Assembly: GCA_018657655.1 (NCBI GenBank)
Contig: JABHWQ010000171.1
Location: 1 to 6,075 of the forward strand
Source: Chloroflexota bacterium
Lineage (GTDB): Bacteria > Chloroflexota > Dehalococcoidia > SZUA-161 > SpSt-899
Reading direction: 5' to 3'
DNA length: 6,075 nt
The notes under the pieces were generated by a model. It made no database searches and had not been told where the DNA came from. It saw only the letters and a list, made by a program, of their open reading frames with translations. This document shows positions 5,135 to 6,075 of the stretch, in pieces. A program made the translations under genes and the position numbers. Numbering within the stretch: the first letter of the stretch is position 1; each line of letters starts with the position of its first letter.

Positions 5135-6075
5135 CTACTTCTTTGTTTTCTTCGATCGAGTTGGAGGCTGATCCTGCCCGCCTCGATAGTTCGGGGCTCC
5201 TATAGGTACCACGTTACTTAATTTCGGATCCTCAAGCCGCGATTTCAGACGAATATCAAGAGTCTCCATATCCGAGTCAGTAGCCGTTATCAGAGTAGCC
5301 AATTTAGCATTGTATCGATAGTTGAGGATTTGATAGACCTTGTCTCGAGCCCAGGCTGTTGCGGTTTCCATCCCAAGATCATCAAAAATGAGCAGAGGGC
5401 AGGTCTTGATTGTATCCAGGCTCATCTGCTTTGATCGTTTGCCATCAGAGTTAGGGCGCAACTGATCGAGCAATTCCGATACGCTGGCGAAGAAGACCGG
5501 CCGATTTGATATGATCTGGCGATTGGCAACCGCTGATGCCAGATGAGTTTTACCCGAGCCTGCCGGACCCACCAGGACCAGCCAATCTGAAGGTGATTCG
5601 GCGAAACTCTGAGTTGCCTCAAATGCTAACTTGAGACTGTCCCTTTGCACTTTGTTGGCATTCATTCCCTGTACATCAAAACTTCTGAAGCGCATGGAAC
5701 AAATAGCTTCCTCACTCATACCGATAAAGTGAGTAGATGACGTCAGAGTATCTGTCTTCAAATTCAGTTCATGAGAAAGCCCTGGACTTTTAAGTCGAGT
5801 CTTTAACCGTTCATCTAATTCGTTCATAGAGATCGTGGTAACGATCGTAGCTAATTGAGCGTTAAAACGATGATTCAATACCTGGAAAAGTTTTTCCTCA
5901 GCCCATGGAGTGCTGCTATGCGTCCCCAGGTCATCGAGGATGAGTAATGGCGCGTTCTTAACGCGTTCGAAGAGATCATCATAGGTAATATCACTTGTGG
6001 GGCTGAAGGTTGTTCTCAGGTGATCGAGCAGGTCAGGGACAATGGTCCAGAATATGGGTATCCCGTCCTTAAGGC
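5135..6075 (-). CDS. DnaC/IstB-like ATP-binding protein with two tandem AAA+ modules (5' end outside window)
   Basis: An open frame of 312 complete codons enters from the right edge and stops at TAG (5137-5135). From the edge, residues 5-105 are the latter part of a first AAA+ module of DnaC/DnaI/IstB type: VPDLLDHLR, Walker B LLILDD (D47, D48), TPWAEEKLFQVLNHRFNA, and DERLKTRL as the arginine-bearing box. Its Walker A must lie outside the window. A linker of about 25 residues follows, then a complete second module. That module has FRSFDV at about 129-134, Walker A GPAGSGKT at 169-176, Walker B LLIFDD (D231, D232), AWARDKVYQILNYRYNA, and DIRLKSRL. It ends in a Lys/Arg-rich tail (RSKKTKK). Relatives load replicative helicase onto DNA or assist transposases. 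With no transposase or replication gene in view, the role here is unassigned. Confidence 0.85.
   Translation of the reverse strand, partial: LKDGIPIFWTIVPDLLDHLRTTFSPTSDITYDDLFERVKNAPLLILDDLGTHSSTPWAEEKLFQVLNHRFNAQLATIVTTISMNELDERLKTRLKSPGLSHELNLKTDTLTSSTHFIGMSEEAICSMRFRSFDVQGMNANKVQRDSLKLAFEATQSFAESPSDWLVLVGPAGSGKTHLASAVANRQIISNRPVFFASVSELLDQLRPNSDGKRSKQMSLDTIKTCPLLIFDDLGMETATAWARDKVYQILNYRYNAKLATLITATDSDMETLDIRLKSRLEDPKLSNVVPIGAPNYRGGQDQPPTRSKKTKK
5201..6064 (-). repeat. internal protein-level duplication of the AAA+ module
   Basis: The segment encoded by about 6064-5759 and the segment encoded by about 5503-5201 are homologous. From the Walker B strand (PLLI) to the LATxxT strand, 22 of 39 residues are identical in my hand alignment without gaps, and the pattern continues through LDERLKTRL versus LDIRLKSRL with a 2-residue offset. 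The two are clearly diverged at DNA level, so this is an old duplication rather than an assembly artefact. Confidence 0.8.

Noticed and set aside
5422..5622. 66-residue minus-strand ORF in another frame of the AAA+ gene
   Set aside because: It is a shadow of the Walker A region of the real frame and has no independent start signal or similarity.

Overview
This is a bacterial window of ordinary housekeeping genes. Shine-Dalgarno sequences precede several starts, TGA is used as a stop, and a tRNA gene encodes its own CCA. Base composition is moderate. The lineage cannot be fixed from the sequence alone. The style of Lgt (GRVGCF..GCCYG signature, RLIHVFDEW) and the DnaC/IstB-like ATPase suggest a Chloroflexota (Dehalococcoidia-type) bacterium, but this is a family-resemblance impression and I hold it with low confidence.

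Left part (1-4012, minus strand): six closely spaced genes are transcribed right to left in the order plsX, trxA, trxB, corA, queC, queE. The gaps are 39 nt, a 4-nt ATGA overlap, 16 nt, 13 nt and 62 nt, so they look like one operon. It combines phospholipid acyl-chain activation (PlsX), the thioredoxin/thioredoxin reductase couple, a CorA-type divalent cation channel, and two steps of 7-deazaguanine (preQ0) synthesis. queE is only the first 13 codons, cut by the window edge.

Middle (4013-4314): this is a divergent control region. A leftward extended -10 promoter for plsX overlaps a 9-bp perfect inverted repeat that may be an operator. A rightward near-consensus promoter (TTGAAA, 16 nt, TATAAT) drives tRNA-Ser(GCU). 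The tRNA is followed by an intrinsic terminator, and the lgt ribosome binding site begins only 7 nt after the T tract.

Right part (4315-6075): lgt (prolipoprotein diacylglyceryl transferase) reads rightward from a GTG start. It converges, with 10 nt between stop codons, on a leftward gene for a DnaC/IstB-like AAA+ protein that runs off the window. That protein carries two ATPase modules in tandem in one reading frame and is the least routine object here. I found no mobile element, CRISPR array or obviously new multi-gene system.
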